This document shows positions 52,088 through 59,844 of a stretch of 64,000 nucleotides of DNA, one piece after another. The position numbers and the translations under genes were made by a program. The notes beneath the pieces are model-generated. The model ran no database searches, was not told the DNA's origin, and saw nothing but the letters and a program-made list of their open reading frames with translations. How positions within the stretch are numbered: the first letter of the stretch is position 1; every line of letters starts with the position of its first letter. Origin of the DNA: Pseudolysinimonas sp051954455 (GTDB taxonomy: Bacteria > Actinomycetota > Actinomycetes > Actinomycetales > Microbacteriaceae); NCBI RefSeq assembly GCF_051954455.1, contig NZ_JBQCHS010000015.1, forward strand, positions 62,001-126,000, read 5' to 3'.

Positions 52088-52798
52088 ATGTCGCTCGCCG
52101 CTCTCTCCCCCGTCCGCCCGTCCGCCTCGATCTCGGTCGCCCCGACGCCCGCTCCCGCCCAGCCGGAGCGCCGCCTCCGCGCCGTGCCCGAGGGCACCGA
52201 GCCGCGCGGATTCGCGCTCTACGTCGGCATCGACGAGGCCGCCGCGGCCGCGGCCGGCACCGACCTCCCCGGCATCGTCCAGGCGTTGAAGCGCGCCCTG
52301 GCCGACCTGGCGCCCGGCGCCGAGACCTATGCGGCCGTCGCCCTCGCCCCGGCGGGCTCGGGCGGCCGCGACGTCGACGTCGTGCGGCTCGCGCTGCAGG
52401 ACCCGGCCGCCCTCGCCAAGCACCGCCAGTCCGCCCCGGTGCCCGCCGCGCCCGAGCCGCACGGGGGCGTCGTCATCGACATCTCCCGCAAGCGCGTGCT
52501 GCTCGACGGCGAGACCGCGCCGCTCACCTACAAGGAGTTCGAGCTCCTGCAGTTCCTCGTGCTGCGCGAGGGGCGCACCATCGACCGCCACGAGATCATC
52601 GCGACGCTGTGGGGCGAGGGCGACGACGAGGAGACGCCGAACGAGCGCACCATCGACGTCCACGTGCGGCGGCTGCGCTCGAAGCTCGGGGCGTACGAGG
52701 ACATCGTGCGGACCGTGCGGGGCGCCGGCTACCGCTTCGACCGGCACGCCGACGTCGCGATCCGCTACGCCTCGACGCCGTCGCCGGACGTCTTCTAG
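52088..52798 (+). CDS. Winged-helix (OmpR/PhoB-type) DNA-binding protein
   Basis: 236 residues with a C-terminal Trans_reg_C domain: LTYKEFELLQFLVLREGRTIDRHEIIATLWG, ERTIDVHVRRLRSKLGAYEDIVRTVRGAGYRFD. There is no receiver domain and no phosphorylation Asp; residues 1-150 are Pro/Ala-rich with a small alpha/beta segment, so it is a stand-alone regulator. ATG 52088 is preferred over GTG 51974 because it has an AAGGA SD and the upstream stretch has far lower GC at third positions. The Cys-rich leader lies 143 bases upstream. Confidence 0.82.
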   Translation: MSLAALSPVRPSASISVAPTPAPAQPERRLRAVPEGTEPRGFALYVGIDEAAAAAAGTDLPGIVQALKRALADLAPGAETYAAVALAPAGSGGRDVDVVRLALQDPAALAKHRQSAPVPAAPEPHGGVVIDISRKRVLLDGETAPLTYKEFELLQFLVLREGRTIDRHEIIATLWGEGDDEETPNERTIDVHVRRLRSKLGAYEDIVRTVRGAGYRFDRHADVAIRYASTPSPDVF

Positions 52799-53169
52799 TC
52801 TCGGTCGCCGCTGCCGGGGATGCCGTCGAAGGTCACCTCGACGAGCGGGCTGGCGTCGGTGAGCTTCCCCGCGAAGGCCGGGAGCTCGGTCATGATGCCG
52901 GCGAGCACGCGTGCCTTCTCCTCGCCGGTCACGGGGCGGGCGTGGGCGAGCAGGTCGGCCTGCGCCGACTCCTTGAGGTGGAACGTGAAATCCGGTGTGG
53001 CGAGGAGGTTCGCGTACCAGCCGCGCGACCCCGGCGTGCCGGTGATCCAGTAGCGGTCGTCGAACCGCTCGAACCAGATCTCGATGCGCCGCGGCTCGCC
53101 GCTCGTGCGCCCGGTGGTGGTGATGTCGACGACGCGATCCTGCGCCAGAGCCTGCTCGAGGGATGCCAC
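52795..53169 (-). CDS. Deazaflavin (F420)-dependent nitroreductase family protein
   Basis: 124-residue split-beta-barrel protein of the DDN/Rv1155-like group: ITTTGRTSGEPRRIEIWFERF, YWITGTPGSRGWYANLLATPDFTFHL, a typical pattern for F420H2-dependent oxidoreductases in actinobacteria. Substrate unknown. Convergent overlap of 4 bases with the winged-helix gene. Confidence 0.85.
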   Translation of the reverse strand: MASLEQALAQDRVVDITTTGRTSGEPRRIEIWFERFDDRYWITGTPGSRGWYANLLATPDFTFHLKESAQADLLAHARPVTGEEKARVLAGIMTELPAFAGKLTDASPLVEVTFDGIPGSGDRD

Positions 53170-53179
53170 GGGTCCATCG

Positions 53180-53440
53180 TCACACGGCGCGGAACGCGTG
53201 CGCCTCGACGACGAGAGGTTGCCAGTCGCCGTCGGGCGGGATCCGCACCCACTCCCGCATCGTCCGGTCGCGGATGGTCATCGGGTCGCCCTCACCGGCG
53301 TCGACGAGCCCGCGCACGCGTTCCTCCGGCAGCTTGACCACGAGCGCGCCGTCCGCACCGTCGAGCCGCTCGCCGACGATCACGTCGAGCCGAGCTCGAC
53401 CGACCGACTGCCGTTCACCGTCCACAGGCTCATGGTGCAC
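53180..53440 (-). CDS. Unrecognised 86-residue protein, possibly a truncated TfoX-like domain
   Basis: The segment from VVKLPEERVRGLVDAGEG through MREWVRIPP to the end resembles the C-terminal half of TfoX/YjbR-like small proteins. The usual N-terminal half would need about 40 more residues, but only 43 bases separate it from the SnoaL gene upstream. It is therefore either a shortened form or a remnant. The first 25 residues are Arg/Glu-rich and unlike the family. Confidence 0.5.
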   Translation of the reverse strand: MHHEPVDGERQSVGRARLDVIVGERLDGADGALVVKLPEERVRGLVDAGEGDPMTIRDRTMREWVRIPPDGDWQPLVVEAHAFRAV

Positions 53441-53483
53441 GCACCGCCCGCCATCCGGAAGCGGGCGGCTGCGGGGGGCCGGC

Positions 53484-53864
53484 TCAGAACATCGTGTTGC
53501 CGTTCGCCGCCTGGTCGGGCACCTCCTGGATCACGTCCCAGTGCTCCACGATCCGGTTGTCGGCGACGCGCCAGATATCGGCCACCGCGAGCCCGCGGCG
53601 CTCGGGCGACAGCGTGATCCTGCTGTGGGTCCAGACGTACTCGCCATCGGTGATGGTGCGCTTGACCTCGAGGCGCAACTGCGGGAACTGCCCGCGCATC
53701 GTGCGCACGTAGGCGATGAACGCCGCGGCTCCGTCGGGGGCGCCGGGGTTGTGCTGGACGTAGCTCTCCCCGAGCGCGGCCTCGGCGGCGGCTTCGGGCT
53801 GACCGTCGTTGAAGGCGCGTGTGTAGAACGCGACGACGAGGTCGGTAGGATCGAGGGCGGGCAA
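53484..53864 (-). CDS. SnoaL-like/NTF2-fold protein
   Basis: 126 residues of the NTF2-like superfamily: VVAFYTRAFNDGQPEAAAEAALGESYVQHNPGAPDG near the N terminus and HWDVIQEVP at the C terminus mark the SnoaL-like/ester cyclase-like group. Such proteins bind small hydrophobic ligands or act as polyketide cyclases or epoxide hydrolases. The catalytic Asp/His positions (HNP; HWD) are present. No polyketide genes near; ligand unknown. Confidence 0.85.
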   Translation of the reverse strand: MPALDPTDLVVAFYTRAFNDGQPEAAAEAALGESYVQHNPGAPDGAAAFIAYVRTMRGQFPQLRLEVKRTITDGEYVWTHSRITLSPERRGLAVADIWRVADNRIVEHWDVIQEVPDQAANGNTMF

Positions 53865-53948
53865 TGTCGGCCTTTCGCAAGCGGTCGGATCGCCTCGAGG
53901 CTAGGTCGACCGCGCCCCGGCGGACAGTGACGCGAGCGTCAGGGTCCG

Positions 53949-54941
53949 TTACGAACCGGCCAGGTCGTCCGACGCCTCTCCGGGTGTGGACGGGCGACGG
54001 CGGAACGTGCGGCGGTACACCGAGGGCGCGACGCCGAGCGCGGACCCGAGGTGATTGCGCAGCGACGTGGCGGTGGCGTAGCCGACGTGCGCTGCGACGG
54101 CATCGACCCCCATGTCGGTGGACTCCAGCAGGGCCCGGGCGGCGAGCAGTCGCTGTTGCGTCAGCCACCGGCGCGGCGCGACCCCGGTCTCCGCGGTGAA
54201 GCGGCGCACGAAGGTGCGCTCGCTCATGTGCGCGTGCCGAGCCAGAGTCGCCACGGTCAGCATCTCCCCGAGCCGGTCCATCGCCCAGGCGCGAGTGGCG
54301 GAGGTCGAGCTGTCGGCGAGGGCGGCGACCGGGCGCTCGATGTACTGCGCCTGACCGCCGTCGCGGTGGGGCGCGACGACGCAGCGGCGTGCCGCGCGGG
54401 CGGCCGCGGCGGCCCCGTGGTCCTGGCGGAGCAGGTGAAGGCAGAGGTCGATGCCGGACGCCGCACCCGCCGACGTCACGACGTGCTCGTCACCGACGTA
54501 GAGCACGTTCTCGTCCACGTCGACATGGGGGTACCAGGTCGCGAAGAGCGGCGCGCACTGCCAGTGGGTGGTGGCGCGCCGGGTGTCGAGGAGACCGGCC
54601 GCGGCCAGCGTGAAGCCGCCGGTGCAGATGGATGCCATGCGCGTCCCCGGCCGGACGCGGGCGAGAGCCGCCGCCACCACCGGCGACAGCTCGCGGCGCA
54701 ACCGGGTGGGGTCGACGGGCGCGACGATCACGGTGTCGGCGGTCTCGAGGGCCTCGGGTCCGTGCTCGGGCGCGACGGAGAAGCCCGCATTGGTGCGGAT
54801 CGGCCCACCGTCGGGCGTGCACAGGAGCACCTCGTACGGCTCGTCCGCGGCGCCGAAGATGCGGGCGGGGATCCCGAGCTCGAACGGATACGCGCCGTCC
54901 TGGGCGAGAACGACGACGCGATGGGGGGCTGCGGCGGACAT
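53949..54941 (-). CDS. GlxA family AraC-type transcriptional regulator
   Basis: 330 residues: N-terminal DJ-1/PfpI domain (VVVLAQDGAYPFELGIPARIFGAA through ASICTGGFTLAAAGLLDTRRATTHW) and a C-terminal AraC double HTH (LARHAHMSERTFVRRFTAETGVAPRRWL, then VAAHVGYATATSLRNHLGSALGVAPSVYRR). The Cys in SICTG sits at the nucleophile elbow, but no catalytic triad is evident. Divergent by 71 bases from a quinone-oxidoreductase gene, its likely target. Confidence 0.92.
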   Translation of the reverse strand: MSAAAPHRVVVLAQDGAYPFELGIPARIFGAADEPYEVLLCTPDGGPIRTNAGFSVAPEHGPEALETADTVIVAPVDPTRLRRELSPVVAAALARVRPGTRMASICTGGFTLAAAGLLDTRRATTHWQCAPLFATWYPHVDVDENVLYVGDEHVVTSAGAASGIDLCLHLLRQDHGAAAAARAARRCVVAPHRDGGQAQYIERPVAALADSSTSATRAWAMDRLGEMLTVATLARHAHMSERTFVRRFTAETGVAPRRWLTQQRLLAARALLESTDMGVDAVAAHVGYATATSLRNHLGSALGVAPSVYRRTFRRRPSTPGEASDDLAGS

Positions 54942-54999
54942 GGCGTGATCGTAATGGAAGGTGACATTCTCGTCAGCAGCGCTGCGGTCGGTGGGCGGT

Positions 55000-55005
55000 T
55001 AGCGT
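55000..55005 (+). promoter_or_regulatory. -10 box of the quinone oxidoreductase gene
   Basis: TAGCGT, 7 bases before GTG 55013; leaderless start predicted. Confidence 0.5.
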
Positions 55006-55012
55006 CGCGACC

Positions 55013-55945
55013 GTGGAGACCATGCGCGCGATGCTCGTGACCGATACCGGCGAGACGGGAGTGCTCGAAGAGCGGTGGATCGAGCGGCCGACGCCGGGCA
55101 TCGGCGAAGTACGGGTGCGCGTCGCGGCGGCCGGTGTCAACCCGGTCGACGTGGGGGTGCGCCGGGGGTCGCCGCTCGGTCGCCCCGTGCCGTTCGTGCC
55201 GGGGTGGGACGTGTCCGGGGTCGTCGACGCCGTCGGACCCGGAGTGACGATCCATCGCCCCGGCGATCCGGTCTTCGGGATGCTCCCCTTCCCGCGCGGG
55301 ATGGGGGCGTACGCGGAGTACGCGGTCGCCCCGGCCCGCGCGCTCGTCCGCAAGCCCGAGCGGCTCACGCACGTCCAGGCGGCGGCGCTTCCGCTCGCCG
55401 GCCTCACCGCGTGGCAGAGCCTGGTCGACACCGCGGGCGTCGGAGCCGACTCGCGAGTGGCCATCACCGCGGCTGCCGGCGGGGTGGGGCACCTGGCCGT
55501 GCAGATCGCCGTCGCGCGCGGAGCCGAGGTGGTCGCCGTCGCATCCGCGCATCACGCCGAGTACCTGCGGGCGCTCGGCGTGAGCCGGCTCATCGACGCG
55601 CGTTCGGCCGACTTCGCGACGGAGCTGCGCGACCTCGACGCCGTGCTGGACTGCGTCGGGGGCGACTACCCGTTGCGGGCGATCCCCACGCTCAGCCCGG
55701 GGGGCACGCTGGTGACCCTCGCGCCGCAGTCGGTGGCGGCCGCTTCCGCCGCGGCGGCTGAGCGAGGCGTACGAGCGGTCGGACTCTTCGTGGAGTCGGA
55801 CGGTGAGGGCATGCGACGGCTCGCCGCCCTCTCCGACTCGGGGGAGCTCGTCCCCACCATCGCCGCGGAACGGCCGCTCGCCGACGCCGCCGCCGCCCAG
55901 CTGGCGCCGCACGGCTCGGGCAAGGTCGTGCTCACGGTCGACTGA
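55013..55945 (+). CDS. NADP-dependent quinone oxidoreductase (MDR superfamily)
   Basis: 310-residue medium-chain dehydrogenase without zinc. GVNPVDVGVRRG, PGWDVSGVVDAVG and the NADP-binding AAAGGVGHLAVQIAVARGAEVVAVASAHH match the quinone-reductase/zeta-crystallin branch. Acts on quinones or enones. It is followed by an AT-rich gap with an array of boxes and a strong terminator. Divergent GlxA-type regulator upstream. Confidence 0.9.
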   Translation: METMRAMLVTDTGETGVLEERWIERPTPGIGEVRVRVAAAGVNPVDVGVRRGSPLGRPVPFVPGWDVSGVVDAVGPGVTIHRPGDPVFGMLPFPRGMGAYAEYAVAPARALVRKPERLTHVQAAALPLAGLTAWQSLVDTAGVGADSRVAITAAAGGVGHLAVQIAVARGAEVVAVASAHHAEYLRALGVSRLIDARSADFATELRDLDAVLDCVGGDYPLRAIPTLSPGGTLVTLAPQSVAAASAAAAERGVRAVGLFVESDGEGMRRLAALSDSGELVPTIAAERPLADAAAAQLAPHGSGKVVLTVD

Positions 55946-55993
55946 CGGCCGCCCGTCGGGTCCGCCGGTCCTGTTGGCGACTTCCCAGGAAAA

Positions 55994-56033
55994 ATAACGA
56001 ACGGATAACTAGACACCGTTACCCGACCGTTAT
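55994..56033. promoter_or_regulatory. Mirror array of (A/G)TAAC boxes
   Basis: ATAAC at 55994 and 56005 (plus strand, 11 apart) faces GTTAC at 56018 and GTTAT at 56029 (minus-strand copies, also 11 apart). The AT-rich array overlaps a TTATAT box (56030-56035). Paired 11-bp direct repeats on both strands suit an OmpR-type response regulator. Confidence 0.5.
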
Positions 56034-56035
56034 AT

Positions 56036-56143
56036 CTTTCAAGAGCGTTAGTTGTTTGCTGTGGCAGCTACCGCGGAATGTGATTGCAGGACACTCTTGG
56101 TGCAAGGGAGAGGGCCGGTCGCTTGCCTCTGCGACCGGCCCTC
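56036..56143 (+). ncRNA. Candidate small RNA (or long 3' region) ending in a strong hairpin
   Basis: An AT-rich 100-base stretch with no start-stop ORF, placed after a TTATAT/TATATC -10-like box at about 56030-56036 and ending in the terminator at 56110-56143. The layout fits a small RNA of about 100 bases. It may instead be only the 3' UTR of the quinone oxidoreductase message. Confidence 0.35.
56110..56143 (+). terminator. Strong intrinsic hairpin terminator
   Basis: GAGGGCCGGTCGC and GCGACCGGCCCTC form a 13-bp perfect stem with loop TTGCCTCT, followed by AATCATTT, a weak T-rich tail. It is the best terminator in the window by stem length plus tail. Confidence 0.8.
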
Positions 56144-56168
56144 AATCATTTAAGTCGGCGGACTTCCT

Positions 56169-56174
56169 TAGGGT
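56169..56174 (+). promoter_or_regulatory. -10 box of the MarR-photolyase operon
   Basis: TAGGGT, 6 bases before GTG 56181; leaderless start predicted. Confidence 0.5.
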
Positions 56175-56180
56175 GATCGT

Positions 56181-56624
56181 GTGACCGATCGCACCGAGGC
56201 CGTCGACGCGTGGGAGGCGCTCTACCGGGCGCAGGTCACGGTCCTCCGCCGCCTCCGCACCGTGTTCCCGGACGACGACATCTCGGTCAGCGAGTACGAC
56301 GTCCTGTTCAACCTGTCGCGGATGCCGGGGCACGCCGCGCGCATCCGCGACCTCAACCGGCGGCTGCTGCTCACCCAGCCGAGCGTGAGCCGCCTGCTCG
56401 ACCGGATCGCGGCCCGCGGCTTCGTCACGAAGAGCGACGACCCCCGCGACGCCCGCGGCACGATCGTGACCCTGACGGAAGCCGGCTACGAGATCTTCCG
56501 TCGGGTCGGCAGCCGCCACGCGGCCGCGATCGCCGAGATCATGACCTCGTCCCTCGACCAGGACGAGCTGCGCGAGCTGGCGCGACTCACCGACAAGCTG
56601 CGGCACGGGGTCGACCCGCTGTGA
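56181..56624 (+). CDS. MarR family transcriptional regulator
   Basis: 147-residue winged helix repressor. ISVSEYDVLFNLSRMPG, the recognition helix LLLTQPSVSRLLDRIAARGFV and the wing KSDDPRDARGTIVTLTEAG are all typical. It likely senses a phenolic or oxidative signal. The GTG of the photolyase gene overlaps its stop by four bases, so it may control DNA photorepair. It starts 37 bases after the strong terminator. Confidence 0.93.
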   Translation: MTDRTEAVDAWEALYRAQVTVLRRLRTVFPDDDISVSEYDVLFNLSRMPGHAARIRDLNRRLLLTQPSVSRLLDRIAARGFVTKSDDPRDARGTIVTLTEAGYEIFRRVGSRHAAAIAEIMTSSLDQDELRELARLTDKLRHGVDPL

Positions 56625-57985
56625 CCGCCCCGGCCCTGGCCTGGCTGCGCGACGACCTGCGCATCGCCGACAACCCGGCGCTCCGCGCGGCGGTCGACCA
56701 CGGCGGTCCGGTCGTCGTGCTGTACCTGTTCGACGAGGAGAGCCCCGGCATCCGCCCGCTCGGCGGCGCGACCCGCTGGTGGCTGCACCACAGCCTGGCC
56801 GCGCTCGCCGACGACCTCTCGGGGCGCGGCGGGCGGCTCGTGCTGCGCCGCGGCCCCGCGGAGAAGATCGTGCCCGCCGTCGTGCGCGAGACCGGCGCCG
56901 ACGCCGTCTTCTGGAACCGTCGGTACGGCGCCAGCCGCGAGATCGACGCGCGGCTCAAGGAGCGCCTCCGCGGCGACGACATCGAGGTGGCGAGCTTCGC
57001 CGCCAACCTCCTGGTCGAGCCGTGGACCGTCCAGACCGAGCAGGGGCGGCCGTTCCAGGTCTTCACGCCGTTCTGGCGCGCGGCGCAGCAGCAGCCGGTC
57101 CGGGAGCTCGTGCCCGCCCCGCGCGAGCTGACCTCGCCGCAACACGTCGACTCCGACGACCTCGACGACTGGGGCCTGCTGCCGACGCACCCGGATTGGG
57201 CCGGCGGCCTCCGCGAGCGGTGGGAACCGGGCGAGCACGCCGCCCATCGTCGCCTGGAGCACTTCGTCCGCGAGGTGCTCGCCGACTACCACGAGCGCGA
57301 TCTGCCGGCGCAGGAGGCGACCTCCCACCTCAGCCCGCGCCTGCGGTTCGGCGAGTTGAGCCCCGTGCAGATCTGGCATCGAGCCCACGGCGAACTCACC
57401 GCGGCGGCGCGCAAGAACGCGGGCCGGTTCCTCAGCGAGGTCGGCTGGCGCGAGTTCGACTGGAGCATCCTCTACAACAACACCGGGCTCGCCCATCGCA
57501 ACTTCCGCGAGGAGTTCGACGCGTTCCCGTGGGAGCACCCGCGGAAGGCCGACCTCGAGGCGTGGCAGCAGGGGCGGACCGGGATCCCGCTCGTCGACGC
57601 CGGCATGCGCGAGCTGTGGACCACCGGCTACATGCACAACCGCGTGCGGATGGTGACGGCGAGCTTCCTCATCAAGAACCTGCTCATCGACTGGCGGATC
57701 GGCGAGAAGTGGTTCTGGGACACGCTCGTCGACGCCGACGAGGCCAACAACCCCGCGAACTGGCAGTGGGTCGCGGGGTCGGGCGCCGACGCGGCTCCCT
57801 ACTTCCGGGTTTTCAACCCGGAGCTGCAGGCCGAGAAGTTCGACCCGCACCGCGAATACATCCGGCAGTGGGTGCCCGAGATCGACGGCGACGAGTACCC
57901 GGAGCCGATCGTCGACCTGAAGCAGTCGCGCGCCGAGGCGCTCGCGGCGTTCGAGCACGTCAAGGCGGCGCGCACGACCCGCTGA
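56621..57985 (+). CDS. phr: Deoxyribodipyrimidine photolyase (class I/cryptochrome family)
   Basis: 454-residue light-driven repair enzyme for cyclobutane pyrimidine dimers. N-terminal antenna domain begins ALAWLRDDLRIADNPALR. The FAD-binding C-terminal half has RFLSEVGWREFDWSILYNN, TGYMHNRVRMVTASFLIKNLLIDWRIGEKWFWDTLVDADEANNPANWQWVAG, matching class I CPD photolyases with the conserved Trp residues. The 4-base overlap with MarR is unusual for phr and hints at a regulated repair gene. Confidence 0.95.
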   Translation: MTAPALAWLRDDLRIADNPALRAAVDHGGPVVVLYLFDEESPGIRPLGGATRWWLHHSLAALADDLSGRGGRLVLRRGPAEKIVPAVVRETGADAVFWNRRYGASREIDARLKERLRGDDIEVASFAANLLVEPWTVQTEQGRPFQVFTPFWRAAQQQPVRELVPAPRELTSPQHVDSDDLDDWGLLPTHPDWAGGLRERWEPGEHAAHRRLEHFVREVLADYHERDLPAQEATSHLSPRLRFGELSPVQIWHRAHGELTAAARKNAGRFLSEVGWREFDWSILYNNTGLAHRNFREEFDAFPWEHPRKADLEAWQQGRTGIPLVDAGMRELWTTGYMHNRVRMVTASFLIKNLLIDWRIGEKWFWDTLVDADEANNPANWQWVAGSGADAAPYFRVFNPELQAEKFDPHREYIRQWVPEIDGDEYPEPIVDLKQSRAEALAAFEHVKAARTTR

Positions 57986-58001
57986 ACGGATCGGTCGCGG
58001 G

Positions 58002-58901
58002 TCAGAACGGGGGCCGGCCGCCGTACATCTGGATCGCCTGCGCCGCGACGAGGATGCCCGCCTCCGCCGCGCGCACGAGGTCGCGCTGGGACCGCCAGCT
58101 GTTGAGGAAGCCGGCGGCCATCGCGTCCCCCGCGCCCGTGGGGTCGACCATGCGCGCCGCCGGCACCGACACCTCGTGCGGCGCCGCGTCGCGTGCGGCG
58201 ACGAGGACGCTCCGCGGGCCCTGCGTCACCACGGCCATCCCGTGGCGGTCGGCGAGCAGCCGCGCCGCCGCCGGCGCGTCGGACGTGCCTGCGAGCAGCG
58301 TCGCCTCGTCGGCGTTCGCGACCATGAGGTCCACCTCCGCGGTCTCCGCGACGAAGGCATCGGCGCCGTAGTCGGCGATGTAGCCCGCCGAGCCCGGATT
58401 CATCGAGACCAGGATGCCGCGGTCGTGCGCCCGCGCGATCAGCCGCGCCATCCCGGCCGCGCGCGGCCCGTCGATGAGGTTGTAGCCCGTGAGGTGGAGG
58501 TACCCGGCCGCGTCGAGGAGAGCGTCGGTGACCTGGTCGTCGCCGAGCGCCCGGTTCGCTCCGCGATCGGTGAGCATCGTGCGCCGGTCGCCCTCGACCA
58601 CGATCACGATCGTGGAGGTCTCGAGCCCCGTCGCGACGTGCAGGTGCGGCACGACCCCCTGACCGCGCAGCCACTCGACGTGGTTCGCGACGTCGAGCCG
58701 GCCCGCGCAGGCCACGAGGTCGACGGGCGCACCGAGGACGCCGAGCCACGCCGCCGTGTTGGCCGCGGATCCGCCGGGGGTGTGCCGGATGTGCGAGGAG
58801 GTGTCGGTGTCGGCCCGGATCTCGCCGCGCGGCGCGACCACGACGTCGTTCGCGAGGTCGCCGAAGCAGACGATCCGCTCGCCCGGTGCGGACCCGCTCA
58901 C
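58002..58901 (-). CDS. PfkB-family carbohydrate kinase, probable pseudouridine kinase
   Basis: 299-residue ribokinase-fold enzyme. N-terminal GDLANDVVV, GGSAANTAAWLGVLG, the ADP/ATP site MVDPTGAGDAMAAGFL with the catalytic Asp. The GTG overlaps the psuG stop by four bases, so it most likely phosphorylates pseudouridine to give the PsuG substrate; this is an operon inference. It has no distinctive ribose or adenosine kinase motifs. Confidence 0.88.
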   Translation of the reverse strand: MSGSAPGERIVCFGDLANDVVVAPRGEIRADTDTSSHIRHTPGGSAANTAAWLGVLGAPVDLVACAGRLDVANHVEWLRGQGVVPHLHVATGLETSTIVIVVEGDRRTMLTDRGANRALGDDQVTDALLDAAGYLHLTGYNLIDGPRAAGMARLIARAHDRGILVSMNPGSAGYIADYGADAFVAETAEVDLMVANADEATLLAGTSDAPAAARLLADRHGMAVVTQGPRSVLVAARDAAPHEVSVPAARMVDPTGAGDAMAAGFLNSWRSQRDLVRAAEAGILVAAQAIQMYGGRPPF

Positions 58902-59812
58902 CGCCGGTCGGCCCAGGCGGTCGCGATGTCGGCGGCGACCCGGACGTTGTGGCGGGCGAGCGCGAGGTTCACCTCGAGGCTGCGGCCGTCGGAGAGCTCG
59001 ACGATCCGGCCGAGCAGGAACGGCGTCACCGCCTTGCCCCGGAGGCCCGCCGCCTCGGCCTCGCCGAGCGCCTGCGCGAGCACGCGGTCGTGCTCGGCGG
59101 GCTCCCACTCGTCCTCGGCGGGCACCGGGTTCGCGACGACGATGCCGGTGCTCGAACCCGAAGCGTCGCGGGCGGCCATGATCGCGGCGACCTCGGCGCC
59201 CGACTCCACGCCCCAGTCGAGGTCGTGCCCGGAGTCGCGCAGCCAGAACGCGGGGAAGCGGGTGGTGCCGTACCCGACCACCGGCACGCTGAGGGTCTCG
59301 AGCCGCTCCAACGTCGCGGCGATGTCGAGGACGCTCTTGACCCCGGCGCTCACCACCGTGATCGGCGTGACCGCGAGCGTCGGGATGTCGGCCGACTCGT
59401 CGAAGGTCTCCGCCGCGCCGCGGTGCACGCCGCCGAGGCCGCCGGTGGCGAACACCCGGACGCCGGCCCGGGCGGCCAGATGCGCGGTGGCGGCGACCGT
59501 GGTCGCGCCGGAGGCGCCGCGCGCGGCGAGGATGGGGAGGTCACGGACGCTGGCCTTCACGAGGTCGTCCTCCGCGATCCGGCGCACGCCCTCGGCGTCG
59601 AGGCCGACGTGCGGGACCCCGTCGAGCACCGCGACCGTCGCGGGTACGACGCCCCGGTCGCGCAGGAGCTGCTCGAACTCCCGCGCCGCCTCGTGGTTGC
59701 GGGGGCGCGGGAGCCCGTGCGAGATGATCGTGGACTCGAGAGCGACGACGGGCCGCCCGGCGGCGAGCGCGTCGGCGACCTCGGGGGACACGGAGAGGGA
59801 ATCGGGGGACAT
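58898..59812 (-). CDS. psuG: Pseudouridine-5'-phosphate glycosidase
   Basis: 304 residues. PVVALESTIISHGLPRP opens the family, then GVPHVGLD, KASVRDLPILAARGASGATTVAATAHLAARAGVRVFATGGLGGVHRG, VSAGVKSVLDIAATLE (catalytic Lys) and NPVPAEDEW. Splits pseudouridine 5'-phosphate to uracil and ribose 5-phosphate in the degradation of modified RNA. ATG 59812, 8 bases after TAGCGT. Confidence 0.96.
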   Translation of the reverse strand: MSPDSLSVSPEVADALAAGRPVVALESTIISHGLPRPRNHEAAREFEQLLRDRGVVPATVAVLDGVPHVGLDAEGVRRIAEDDLVKASVRDLPILAARGASGATTVAATAHLAARAGVRVFATGGLGGVHRGAAETFDESADIPTLAVTPITVVSAGVKSVLDIAATLERLETLSVPVVGYGTTRFPAFWLRDSGHDLDWGVESGAEVAAIMAARDASGSSTGIVVANPVPAEDEWEPAEHDRVLAQALGEAEAAGLRGKAVTPFLLGRIVELSDGRSLEVNLALARHNVRVAADIATAWADRR

Positions 59813-59820
59813 CGTGGACA

Positions 59821-59826
59821 ACGCTA
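59821..59826 (-). promoter_or_regulatory. -10 box of psuG
   Basis: TAGCGT on the minus strand, 8 bases before ATG 59812, downstream of the AGPS-like stop (59845). Confidence 0.5.
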
Positions 59827-59844
59827 TCCCGGCTCCCGGTCTCG

